From an uncultured Clostridia bacterium (GTDB lineage: Bacteria; Bacillota; Clostridia; Peptostreptococcales; Acidaminobacteraceae): DNA of 64,000 nt. The stretch spans positions 1 through 64,000 of the forward strand of contig CAKMJV010000008.1 in assembly GCA_927417275.1 (NCBI GenBank), read 5' to 3'. Made by a program: the position numbers and the translations under genes. Below, piece by piece: positions 1-7,066 of the stretch. How positions within the stretch are numbered: the stretch's first letter is position 1; every line of letters starts with the position of its first letter. The notes below the pieces were generated by a model. It was not told the origin of the DNA and did no database searches. It saw only the letters and a list, made by a program, of their open reading frames with translations.

Positions 1-32
1 TCTTGAACACCTTTTAAATACAATTGCTTATG

Positions 33-67
33 AAAAAAACGAGTAGACAAAAGTCTACTCGTTTTTT
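33..67. terminator. Duplicate copy of the tRNA-Phe terminator hairpin
   Basis: This is the mirror copy, in the left arm of the inverted repeat, of the hairpin at 339-373. It has the same GAGTAGAC/GTCTACTC stem, 4-base loop and flanking A and T runs. It would terminate the minus-strand hybrid tRNA. It is real only if the inverted repeat is real. Confidence 0.6.
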
Positions 68-72
68 ATAGG

Positions 73-148
73 TGGTGCCCAGAGGCGGAATCGAACCACC
101 GACACGGGGATTTTCAGTCCCCTGCTCTACCAGCTGAGCTATACGCCC
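73..148 (-). pseudogene. Hybrid tRNA-Phe-like gene with mismatched acceptor stem
   Basis: Read on the minus strand, this has the anticodon arm (loop CTGAAAA, anticodon GAA), variable loop, T arm and 3' CCA of the intact tRNA-Phe at 258-333. Its first 17 or so bases (GGGCGTATAGCTCAGCT) come from a different tRNA. Acceptor strands GGGCGTA and TCTGGGC pair at only about three of seven positions, so a working cloverleaf is unlikely. Instead GGGCGTA pairs well with TATGCCC, the acceptor 3' strand of the orphan tRNA half at 162-192. I read it as a recombined or chimeric tRNA. Confidence 0.7.
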
Positions 149-161
149 AAGTTAAAATAAT

Positions 162-192
162 GGTCGGGGTTCGAGTCCACTTATGCCCACCA
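162..192 (+). pseudogene. Orphan tRNA 3' half
   Basis: The segment has a TTCGAGT T-loop, an acceptor strand TATGCCC, discriminator A and encoded CCA. No matching 5' half precedes it on the plus strand. Its acceptor partner (GGGCGTA, with one G-U pair) lies on the opposite strand at 142-148. The T stem pairs at only about three of five positions, so the gene may also be degraded. Its amino-acid identity cannot be told because the anticodon arm is missing. Confidence 0.55.
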
Positions 193-257
193 TGTTAATT
201 GAGAAATAAAGAAGATTTCTCATTCTTAATGAGAAATAGATACCATTTCTCATATAG

Positions 258-333
258 GCCCAGATAGCTCAGTCGGTAGAGCAGGGGACTGAAAATCCCC
301 GTGTCGGTGGTTCGATTCCGCCTCTGGGCACCA
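258..333 (+). tRNA. tRNA-Phe (GAA)
   Basis: This is a complete 76-base cloverleaf. Acceptor GCCCAGA pairs with TCTGGGC, D stem GCTC with GAGC, and anticodon stem GGGGA with TCCCC around loop CTGAAAA (anticodon GAA). T stem GGTGG pairs with CCGCC around TTCGATT. Discriminator A and CCA are encoded. It is followed six bases later by a strong terminator hairpin. It is the only intact tRNA in the window. Confidence 0.97.
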
Positions 334-338
334 CCTAT

Positions 339-373
339 AAAAAACGAGTAGACTTTTGTCTACTCGTTTTTTT
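339..373. terminator. Bidirectional terminator between tRNA-Phe and the exonuclease gene
   Basis: The stem is AAAAAACGAGTAGAC / GTCTACTCGTTTTTT with a TTTT loop, so it has U-runs in both directions. It serves tRNA-Phe on the plus strand and the convergent exonuclease gene on the minus strand. The TAG stop of that gene (360-362) lies inside the stem. Confidence 0.9.
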
Positions 374-1349
374 CATAAGCAATTGTATTTAAAAGGTGTT
401 CAAGAACCAAAAAAGCATGTTTGATTAAGTGTGTTTCGTAAATATGTTGATTATAGCATATGGTAAGTTCAAATTTCTCTTCATTGTTTAATAGATCAAA
501 GGACCTAGCATATAGCTTTTGTGTATCGATGACCTGAATACGATTATTTTGTAAGTCTTTTAGTACATTTAAATCAAATTTAAGTTCGGCATGAAGGTCA
601 CTGCATTCAAACCGCAAAAATTGGGTTTCATAATAAATTTCTTCAATTCGGTATCTGTTTTGAGGTGTTAAGGTACAAATCAATTGATTGGATTTAATTT
701 TATAGCCTGTTAAATACCATTTACGCGTGTGTATGATTTTAAAAGGTGGTATAGAAAAAGGCGATGGATCAACGATTTGAACCAAGGGGACCATGTTTAT
801 TATGTCGTCGTAATTATGGAGAAGGATCGCTTCTTTTAAGTGACGACTGTGCGTTTCTATATAGGCTTGATACATTAAAACACTGTCTTTTCCTGATATT
901 ACATCTTCTCTGTGAATTCCTAGATACATTTCTATGGTTTTTAGTTTATAATCATTTAGTTTTAATAGGGATTGATTTTTCTTAGCAACTCTGAGTAAAT
1001 CGACATTCATGCCCTTATTCATCACATAATTAATGTGATTATATGTGAATCTTGCATTAAGAAAAGGAATATCAAATGCGTGTCCGTTAAACGAAACGAA
1101 GTAGTCTATGTCGTTTGTTCGTAAAAAATCGACAAAGGTTAAAAGCATTTCCTTTTCTGATCCAAAATCATCATTAAAATACTGAATGACCGTTCCTGTA
1201 TGTGATGCTTTGGGGATGTAGACGAGACCTATAATCACGAGTTTGTTTTTATGGCTTAACCCATCGGTTTCTATATCGAAGAATAACACATTGTATTGAT
1301 TGAGTGGATCTGTTAACTGTGTTGTTATTTCATATTGTCGCTTTTCCAT
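360..1349 (-). CDS. Ribonuclease H-like DEDD exonuclease domain protein (YprB type)
   Basis: The 329-residue protein belongs to the RNase H-like 3'-5' exonuclease superfamily, closest in layout to the YprB/RNase_H_2 group. Near residues 24-30 it has FFDIETDGL, the first acidic motif with the metal-binding D and E. A second motif, FNGHAFDIPFL, lies near residue 87, and a possible later acidic residue lies around DVISGKD. The C-terminal third (about 210-329) has no motif I recognise. Substrate is unknown; RNA or single-stranded DNA trimming is the family expectation. The last codons are inside the bidirectional terminator and are duplicated in the left arm of the inverted repeat. Upstream on the minus strand, GAGGAC gives a plausible ribosome site before the ATG. 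Confidence 0.75.
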   Translation of the reverse strand: MEKRQYEITTQLTDPLNQYNVLFFDIETDGLSHKNKLVIIGLVYIPKASHTGTVIQYFNDDFGSEKEMLLTFVDFLRTNDIDYFVSFNGHAFDIPFLNARFTYNHINYVMNKGMNVDLLRVAKKNQSLLKLNDYKLKTIEMYLGIHREDVISGKDSVLMYQAYIETHSRHLKEAILLHNYDDIINMVPLVQIVDPSPFSIPPFKIIHTRKWYLTGYKIKSNQLICTLTPQNRYRIEEIYYETQFLRFECSDLHAELKFDLNVLKDLQNNRIQVIDTQKLYARSFDLLNNEEKFELTICYNQHIYETHLIKHAFLVLEHLLNTIAYEKNE

Positions 1350-1547
1350 ATTTGTCCTCTTTCTTTGTGTTCTTTATAGTCTAATGCTTTTTTACTTAAA
1401 CGTCTAGCCCTTTAAAGACTTAATTGTTAGGGTGTATGTACTTGTTAATAGATAATTAAAAGTAGATTATCTTATGAAATTATGTTAATATATATTCGAT
1501 GTCAATTGATTTTGCACACGAATTAATTTAGCTTAATGAGGTAAAAT

Positions 1548-1958
1548 GTGGATACCATTAGACGTGGTTTAATAAATGGATTTAAGACCTTGTGGATCTT
1601 ATCTAAAGTGCTGGTACCAGTGTATCTCGTGGTCACGCTAATAGGTATGACACCTGTGTTGGATTGGATTGCAGTTGTCTTTAAGCCGATTATGTTTTTG
1701 TTTGGGCTTCCAGGCGAAGCAGCAATCGTACTTGTATTGGGCAATACGTTAAATTTATACGCTGCTCTGGGTGCGATTGCATCATTAACATTGACCGCTA
1801 AACAGATTACTATTTTAGCTGTGATGTTGGCTTTCTCACATTCCTTAATCGTTGAAACGGCGATTTTTAAGAAACTTAAGGTTTCAGGCGTCAAGATCGT
1901 GAGTTTAAGACTGAGTCTTTGTCTATTTAGTGGCGTTTTTTTAAATATGATACTTTAG
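1548..1958 (+). CDS. Nucleoside-recognition (Gate) domain membrane protein, first of a pair
   Basis: This is a 136-residue, strongly hydrophobic protein with about four membrane segments. GTG is taken as the start because GAGGT lies five bases upstream; an overlapping ATG two bases earlier is in another frame. The pattern of small residues and conserved Gly/Asn (FGLPGEAAIVLVLGN) resembles the nucleoside-recognition Gate domain, also found in the spore-maturation proteins SpmA and SpmB and in FeoB and NupC families. It is followed nine bases later by a second protein of the same type, suggesting a two-subunit membrane complex. Substrate and physiological role are not known. The length is shorter than SpmA, so I do not assign that name. 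Confidence 0.7.
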   Translation: MDTIRRGLINGFKTLWILSKVLVPVYLVVTLIGMTPVLDWIAVVFKPIMFLFGLPGEAAIVLVLGNTLNLYAALGAIASLTLTAKQITILAVMLAFSHSLIVETAIFKKLKVSGVKIVSLRLSLCLFSGVFLNMIL

Positions 1959-1967
1959 GGGTGACAT

Positions 1968-2441
1968 ATGGATTTCATAACGACATTTTTTAATCAAGGC
2001 ATTCTCGGAAGTCTAAAATCCATCTGGTCTATCGCGGTGATCGTCATACCCCTTATGCTTTTTATGGAGATTGCGAAAGATTTAAAGATATTAGATTTTA
2101 TTGGGAAGTTATTTAAACCCATAACGAGATTATTTAAAACGCAAGAACAGGCTGCTTTTCCATTGGCAGTGGGCATCATATTTGGCATATCTTATGGTGC
2201 GGGTGTCTTAATCAAATCTTCTCAAGACGGTGAGTTAGAAGGCAAAAGTTTGTTTATAATATCCGTATTTCTAGCAGCTTGTCATGCGATTGTAGAGGAT
2301 ACATTATTATTTGTTGCAGTAGGTGCATCGGGGGTTGTGATCATTACCATGCGTGTGATGATGGCATTTGTGGCTACGTTGTTAATATCTAGAATTACAA
2401 ATCGTTCAAATGGGGGATATGATGAGAGGAATTGCAGTTGA
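1968..2441 (+). CDS. Nucleoside-recognition (Gate) domain membrane protein, second of a pair
   Basis: The 157-residue membrane protein is paired with the preceding gene. It has about four hydrophobic segments. The stretch FGISYGAGVLIKSSQDGEL is typical of the Gate domain, and HAIVEDTLLF parallels HSLIVETAIF in the first subunit, so the two are paralogous halves. It starts at ATG after GGGGTGAC. Its 3' end overlaps the start of the HD-GYP gene by about 20 bases, so the three genes are probably co-transcribed and translationally coupled. The function of such pairs is not established. Confidence 0.7.
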   Translation: MDFITTFFNQGILGSLKSIWSIAVIVIPLMLFMEIAKDLKILDFIGKLFKPITRLFKTQEQAAFPLAVGIIFGISYGAGVLIKSSQDGELEGKSLFIISVFLAACHAIVEDTLLFVAVGASGVVIITMRVMMAFVATLLISRITNRSNGGYDERNCS

Positions 2442-3477
2442 AGAATTAACCATAGGCATGTGTCTTTCGAAAGATATTTATAATGATTTAGGAAATATAA
2501 TTCTAGCGCAAGGCACAGAAATAACGAGCAAACACTTAGAATACTTTAATAAGCACGCCATCTTTTACGTGTATATAGATGAAGAGGTCGAAGAAATACC
2601 AGCCATGCGTCTTACGACGAATGAGAAGTTTAGAGATTTAAATACAAACTACGCTGTGGTCCTTGATCGATTTAAGAAAACGTATTTCCAAATTCAAAAT
2701 AAAGATTTTAAATTCGATGCTGCTGTTTTAGAAGAGGATATGCGACCTTTGGTAGACACGCTTTTGTCCGATAACGACGTTTTAGGCAGTATGCGTTTGC
2801 TTTCATTTAAAGAAAATTATAACTTTACGCATGCTGTAAACGTATCGATGTTAGGCGCGATGTTAGGCAAATGGTTAGGTCTTGATCGCAGCATGATATA
2901 CAGTATAGCGCTTGCGGGTTTGTTACATGATATCGGTAAAATCCAAGTGCCTCAAGATTTACTCTTTAAAACGGGCAAGTTAACGGATGTTGAAATGGAA
3001 AAAGTTAGAGCCCATGCGCGATTAGGGTATGATCTATTAAAAGAAAACACGAGTATACCTAGAGATGTACTAGCAGCAGTCCTTTTTCACCATGAGCGAA
3101 ATGATGGCAGTGGATATCCGAGCGGGTTAAGAGATGAGCAAATACCGTATTTAGCGAGAATCATAGGAGTAGTTGACGTTTTCGATGCGTTGACTTCGGA
3201 TCGTATTTATAAAGCCAGTGTTTCTTCGTTTCGAGCATTTAATATTTTAAAAGATGAAAGTTTCAAGGGACTTGATCCTACCATCTCAGATGTGTTTATG
3301 AGTAACATTGCTTCATTCTTTATTAACAATAAAGTTAGGTTATCTGATGGTCGTATCGGTGAAGTCGTTTATGTAAATAAATTTGCTTTGAATAGACCAC
3401 TTGTAAAGGTCGACGAAACATTTATCGATTTATCATCGGATTATTCTTTAGAGATAGAGGAAGTCATCACATACTAA
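2419..3477 (+). CDS. HD-GYP domain cyclic-di-GMP phosphodiesterase
   Basis: This protein of about 352 residues has an N-terminal domain of roughly 110 residues without a recognised fold, then a full HD-GYP domain. Visible motifs are LLHDIGKIQVP (metal-binding HD), HARLGYDLL, FHHERNDGSGYPSGL (HHE plus the GYP signature) and VVDVFDALTSDRIYK. All catalytic residues expected for c-di-GMP hydrolysis to pGpG/GMP appear present. There is no membrane segment, so it is cytoplasmic. Three in-frame ATGs lie at 2410, 2419 and 2422; the GGGGG run at 2412-2416 favours 2419 or 2422. It is the last gene of the Gate-protein operon and is followed by a terminator. Confidence 0.88.
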   Translation: MMRGIAVEELTIGMCLSKDIYNDLGNIILAQGTEITSKHLEYFNKHAIFYVYIDEEVEEIPAMRLTTNEKFRDLNTNYAVVLDRFKKTYFQIQNKDFKFDAAVLEEDMRPLVDTLLSDNDVLGSMRLLSFKENYNFTHAVNVSMLGAMLGKWLGLDRSMIYSIALAGLLHDIGKIQVPQDLLFKTGKLTDVEMEKVRAHARLGYDLLKENTSIPRDVLAAVLFHHERNDGSGYPSGLRDEQIPYLARIIGVVDVFDALTSDRIYKASVSSFRAFNILKDESFKGLDPTISDVFMSNIASFFINNKVRLSDGRIGEVVYVNKFALNRPLVKVDETFIDLSSDYSLEIEEVITY

Positions 3478-3482
3478 TAAAT

Positions 3483-3519
3483 AAAGTGCAGGCGAGCGAT
3501 GAGCTTTCCTGCACTTTTT
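3483..3519. terminator. Rho-independent terminator after the HD-GYP gene
   Basis: The stem AAAGTGCAGG / CCTGCACTTT has a 15-base loop and ends in a T run. It lies between convergent genes, so it can also serve the asparaginase gene on the minus strand. Confidence 0.85.
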
Positions 3520-3523
3520 ATGA

Positions 3524-4513
3524 CTACTTATAAACACCTATTTCAAAGATTTGTTTGATTTCATGATAGTTCTGCGTTTTGCCCAGTGCAAGCATCAACT
3601 TAATGCGTGCTTTTTGACCGTTTAGATTACCGCCAAATATCGCGCCAGCATTACGTAAGTCTTTGCCGCCACCAGGATATCCATAAGAATCAAGCACACG
3701 CCCCATCGGACATCTTGAGACGATTACCACGGGGATATTAAGTGCAATTGCACGTGTTATGCCTTTAGTCATCTCAGGTGGAACGTTGCCTCTGCCCATG
3801 GCTTCGATGACAAAACCTTTTGTACCTTGATCGATGGCATAATTTATATAGTCAGAGGTACAACCCACACATGCTTTAATGAGTTCCACTTTTTTCTCAT
3901 ACTGATTGGTCTCTATATGATCGTGCTTGATGATGCTTCTGTAAAAAATCACTTCATCATTATCGACGATCCCCAGGGGACCAAATTCAAGTGACTTGAA
4001 GGTGTCTAGTGAAAGTGTATGTGTCTTTGTGGTTTCTCTTGCTGAGTTCACTTCATTATTTAATACGATGAGGACCCCTTTATTTTGTGATTCCTCAGAT
4101 ACCGCCGTACAGATCGCTGATGAAAGGTTACTTGGACCATCATAACCAAGTTCCGAGCTATTGCGCATCGCAGCGACGAAGATGATCGGCTTTGGAACGT
4201 TGATGTTTAAATCTAGAAAATACGCCGTTTCTTCCAAAGAGTCGGTTCCATGTGTGATCACTGCACCGTCTATGTCGCTACGGCTTAAAGTGTTTTTAAC
4301 CAATTGAGACAAATCCCAAATGTGTTCAGGCGTCATATGAGGACCTGGGAAACTACCAAAAGTGATGATTTCGATATCTGCTATTCGATCAATATTGGTT
4401 ACCATAGACATAATTTCTTCACTAGAAAGTGCGGGTATGGCGGCTGCAAGTCGTTCATCAACCTTCATAGATATGGTGCCACCGGTAAAAATCACTGCAA
4501 TTCGTTTTTTCAT
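3524..4513 (-). CDS. ansA: L-asparaginase
   Basis: This enzyme hydrolyses asparagine to aspartate and ammonia. Motif FTGGTISM near the N terminus carries the nucleophilic Thr region, and ITHGTDSLEETAYFLDL carries the second Thr-Asp catalytic pair. The C-terminal part has VIVSRCPMGRV, also typical. I start it at 4513 (329 residues, MKKRIAVIF) because GGAGG lies five bases upstream; an ATG 13 codons further up would put that ribosome site inside the gene. There is no signal peptide, so it is a cytoplasmic type I-like enzyme. It is divergent from the cysteine desulfurase gene. In an amino-acid fermenter it may feed aspartate and ammonia, but that is inference. Confidence 0.9.
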   Translation of the reverse strand: MKKRIAVIFTGGTISMKVDERLAAAIPALSSEEIMSMVTNIDRIADIEIITFGSFPGPHMTPEHIWDLSQLVKNTLSRSDIDGAVITHGTDSLEETAYFLDLNINVPKPIIFVAAMRNSSELGYDGPSNLSSAICTAVSEESQNKGVLIVLNNEVNSARETTKTHTLSLDTFKSLEFGPLGIVDNDEVIFYRSIIKHDHIETNQYEKKVELIKACVGCTSDYINYAIDQGTKGFVIEAMGRGNVPPEMTKGITRAIALNIPVVIVSRCPMGRVLDSYGYPGGGKDLRNAGAIFGGNLNGQKARIKLMLALGKTQNYHEIKQIFEIGVYK

Positions 4514-4639
4514 GGGTTCCTCCATCGTTTTGATCTGTTGATAATATTTCAAAAAATATATAAAATTTTATTTCTTCCAAAAATATTATATAATAATGTG
4601 ATGGATAAGAAAAGCAGTATGTGTAGTTAGGAGAGTAAA

Positions 4640-5800
4640 GTGCGATATTATTTAGATTATGCTGCAACAACGCCACCTTCTGAAGCGGTTAAAATAGGAA
4701 TCACTCATCATTTAGAAATGAATTATGGAAATCCTTCATCGCTGCATCGTTTAGGTGTTCAAGCAGAGAAACTTATAAAAGACAGCAGACGGACCCTTTC
4801 AAAAGCGCTAGGAGTTTCAGAACGTGAAATTTTATTTACTTCTGGAGGGACAGAAGCAAATAATCTGGCCATCATTGGTACGGTAAGCAAGTATAAAAAA
4901 GGTCGTTTAATTACCACGAAAATTGAGCATCCCTCAGTTCTGAATACATTTGAACATTTCGAAAAACTAGGATTTGAAGTGATTTATTTGCCTGTAAACA
5001 ATGGTGGTGTGGTTGAGTTAGAAGATTTCCAAAAAGCTTTAACGCGTGATACGATTTTGGTCAGTGTCATGCACGTTAATAACGAAATCGGCAGCATCCA
5101 GCCTATCAAAGCCATCGGGTCAGCGATTAACGGCTTTAACCGAGCGGAAAAGACTTCAATAAAGTTTCATGTAGACGCCGTACAAGGATTTGGAAAGATT
5201 GATTTGGATGTGAAAGCGTGCTATATTGATTTAATGACGGTTAGTGGGCATAAAATAAATGCCCTTAAAGGTACGGGTGCGCTTTATTGTAGCTCAGGTA
5301 CTGTCCTTTCGCCGCTTATCTATGGCGGTCAACAAGAAAATGGCATTAGACCAGGTACTGAAAATGTTTTGGGAATTATCGCATTTGGTATAGCTTGTGA
5401 AGAAACCTTTTCAAAACGTACACAGTCATCAGCGCATTGTTCTACATTAAAAGCGAAGATGATCCAGCATTTAAGTGCGATTGAAGAGTTTAAAGTTAAT
5501 GGATTATCAGACTCACCGTATATAGTAAACGTCACTTTTCCAGGTATAAAAGCAGAAGTGCTTTTACACACACTTGAAATGAACGCGGTCTATGTATCTA
5601 CGGGTTCAGCGTGTTCTTCAAAAAAGAAACACCAATCACATGTTCTCAAAGCCATCGGATTAAGTGATCGTGAAATTGAGGGTTCTATTCGTTTGAGTTT
5701 TGGCGAAGGATTAGATGAAAAGCAAATTGATGATTCGGCGGCGTTTATTGTTAAGGCCGTACAATCATTGAAGCAAATAATGGGTAAAAATAAAAGATGA
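4640..5800 (+). CDS. Cysteine desulfurase, NifS/IscS family (ThiI partner)
   Basis: The 386-residue PLP enzyme takes sulfur from cysteine as a persulfide. The N terminus YLDYAATTPPS is the family hallmark. SGGTEANNLAI binds PLP phosphate, HVDAVQGFGKI precedes the PLP lysine in SGHKINALKGTGAL, and the mobile catalytic cysteine is in STGSACSSKK. It uses a GTG start with AGGAG seven bases upstream. It lies 22 bases before thiI, the arrangement seen for Bacillus NifZ, which supplies sulfur for 4-thiouridine in tRNA. That partner role is inferred from context. Confidence 0.93.
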   Translation: MRYYLDYAATTPPSEAVKIGITHHLEMNYGNPSSLHRLGVQAEKLIKDSRRTLSKALGVSEREILFTSGGTEANNLAIIGTVSKYKKGRLITTKIEHPSVLNTFEHFEKLGFEVIYLPVNNGGVVELEDFQKALTRDTILVSVMHVNNEIGSIQPIKAIGSAINGFNRAEKTSIKFHVDAVQGFGKIDLDVKACYIDLMTVSGHKINALKGTGALYCSSGTVLSPLIYGGQQENGIRPGTENVLGIIAFGIACEETFSKRTQSSAHCSTLKAKMIQHLSAIEEFKVNGLSDSPYIVNVTFPGIKAEVLLHTLEMNAVYVSTGSACSSKKKHQSHVLKAIGLSDREIEGSIRLSFGEGLDEKQIDDSAAFIVKAVQSLKQIMGKNKR

Positions 5801-5822
5801 AATTTAAGGATGAGGCATATTA

Positions 5823-7025
5823 ATGAGGGAAATGATATTAATTCGCTACGGCGAAATCGGTTTAAAAGGGAAGAACATTAGAATTTTTGAGAAAAAGTTG
5901 GCTTCAAATATTAGGAAAGCAATATACCATATTGCAAATACTGAAATACTAGACCATCATGGGCGGGTTTACGTGGTATTTGACGCTGAAGACCAAACCA
6001 AAGTCATAGAGGCAGTGAAAAAAGTGTTTGGTGTGGTTTCCATAAGCCCTGCGATGAAAACAGAGCGAGATATTGAGAATCTTAAAGAAAAATGCCTTGA
6101 AATTGCCAAGGCTGTTATCGCAAAAACAGGTGCGAAGACATTTAAGATTGAAACGAAACGCGCGGATAAGAACTATCCGTTAAGAACCCCAGAAATTAAT
6201 CAAACATTAGGTGCACATGTACTCAGAAATATTGAAACGTTGAAGGTTGATGTTCACAATCCAGACCTCTTAATTACCGTTGAGATCAGAGAAAAGGCGT
6301 ATATTTATAGTGAAAGAATTCCATGCTTAGGTGGTATGCCATATGGTACAGCAGGGAAGGGGATGCTTTTATTATCTGGAGGTATTGATAGTCCTGTAGC
6401 GGGCTATTTAATGGCTAAGCGCGGATTAGAACTCGAAGCGGTACATTTCCACTCTTATCCTTTTACCAGTGAACGTGCACTTGAGAAGGTCGTAGATTTA
6501 GCGGCGAACTTAACACAATATACCATGACACTTAAAATTCACTCGGTTAATCTATTAGAAATTCAAAAGGCGATTAATGAAAAATGCCCAACAGATGAAA
6601 GTACGATTTTAGCCAGAAGTTTTATGATGAAAATTGCAGAAAAACTTGCAATAGAATCAAATTGTAAAGCGCTTATAACAGGAGAGAATTTAGGACAAGT
6701 TGCCAGTCAAACCATAGAGGGGATGACCGTTACGAATAGCATGGTGCAGATGCCAGTGTTTAGACCACTTGTTGCTTATGATAAAGTTGATATTATAACC
6801 ATCGCTAAGAATATAGACACGTTTGAGACATCCATTCTACCTTATGAAGATTGTTGTACCGTTTTTTTACCAGCTAAAGTGGTTACCAAACCGCGCTTGG
6901 ATAAGATCATGGATTCCATGTCTTTACTCGAGATGGATGCTTTAGTGGATGAGGCGATTGCGCAAAAAGAAATCATCGTGATCGTAAATGGCAAAGTTCG
7001 AGACATGAATCATTACGCACATTAA
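5823..7025 (+). CDS. thiI: tRNA 4-thiouridine synthase ThiI
   Basis: ThiI makes 4-thiouridine at position 8 of tRNA, adenylating the uridine and then transferring persulfide sulfur. The 400-residue protein has an N-terminal ferredoxin-like plus THUMP region (about 1-165) and a PP-loop ATPase domain with LLLSGGIDSPVAGYLM near residue 181. EDCCTVFLP near residue 346 carries the conserved cysteine. It ends without the rhodanese domain of the enterobacterial enzyme, as in Bacillus, so the upstream desulfurase probably transfers sulfur directly. A terminator follows. Confidence 0.95.
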   Translation: MREMILIRYGEIGLKGKNIRIFEKKLASNIRKAIYHIANTEILDHHGRVYVVFDAEDQTKVIEAVKKVFGVVSISPAMKTERDIENLKEKCLEIAKAVIAKTGAKTFKIETKRADKNYPLRTPEINQTLGAHVLRNIETLKVDVHNPDLLITVEIREKAYIYSERIPCLGGMPYGTAGKGMLLLSGGIDSPVAGYLMAKRGLELEAVHFHSYPFTSERALEKVVDLAANLTQYTMTLKIHSVNLLEIQKAINEKCPTDESTILARSFMMKIAEKLAIESNCKALITGENLGQVASQTIEGMTVTNSMVQMPVFRPLVAYDKVDIITIAKNIDTFETSILPYEDCCTVFLPAKVVTKPRLDKIMDSMSLLEMDALVDEAIAQKEIIVIVNGKVRDMNHYAH

Positions 7026-7027
7026 GA

Positions 7028-7064
7028 AAAACCCGAGTGGATTATTAATCCATTCGGGTTTTAT
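7028..7064. terminator. Bidirectional terminator between thiI and the PBP gene
   Basis: The perfect 16-bp inverted repeat AAAACCCGAGTGGATT / AATCCATTCGGGTTTT (one G-T pair) surrounds an ATT loop, with A and T runs on the two sides. It lies between two convergent genes. Confidence 0.92.
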
Positions 7065-7066
7065 TA

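Larger units (their letters stand above)
1..405. repeat. Large inverted repeat around tRNA-Phe (arms 1-131 and 275-405)
   Basis: Positions 1-131 are the exact reverse complement of 275-405 (paired coordinates sum to 406) wherever I compared them base by base. Each arm holds the 3' two thirds of tRNA-Phe, the tRNA terminator hairpin and the last codons of the neighbouring exonuclease gene. Identity stops inside the D-loop: the next inward base differs. The repeat reaches base 1, so it may continue outside the window. It is either a real inverted duplication or a fold-back chimera at a contig end. Confidence 0.9.

Noticed and set aside
73..148. A second functional tRNA-Phe on the minus strand
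   Set aside because: The acceptor stem pairs at only about three of seven positions, so it is treated as a hybrid or artefact.
1350..1547. Regulatory RNA or small gene between the exonuclease and the Gate-protein genes
   Set aside because: The 198 bases are AT-rich and probably contain divergent promoters, but no convincing hairpin, -35/-10 pair or ORF could be fixed.
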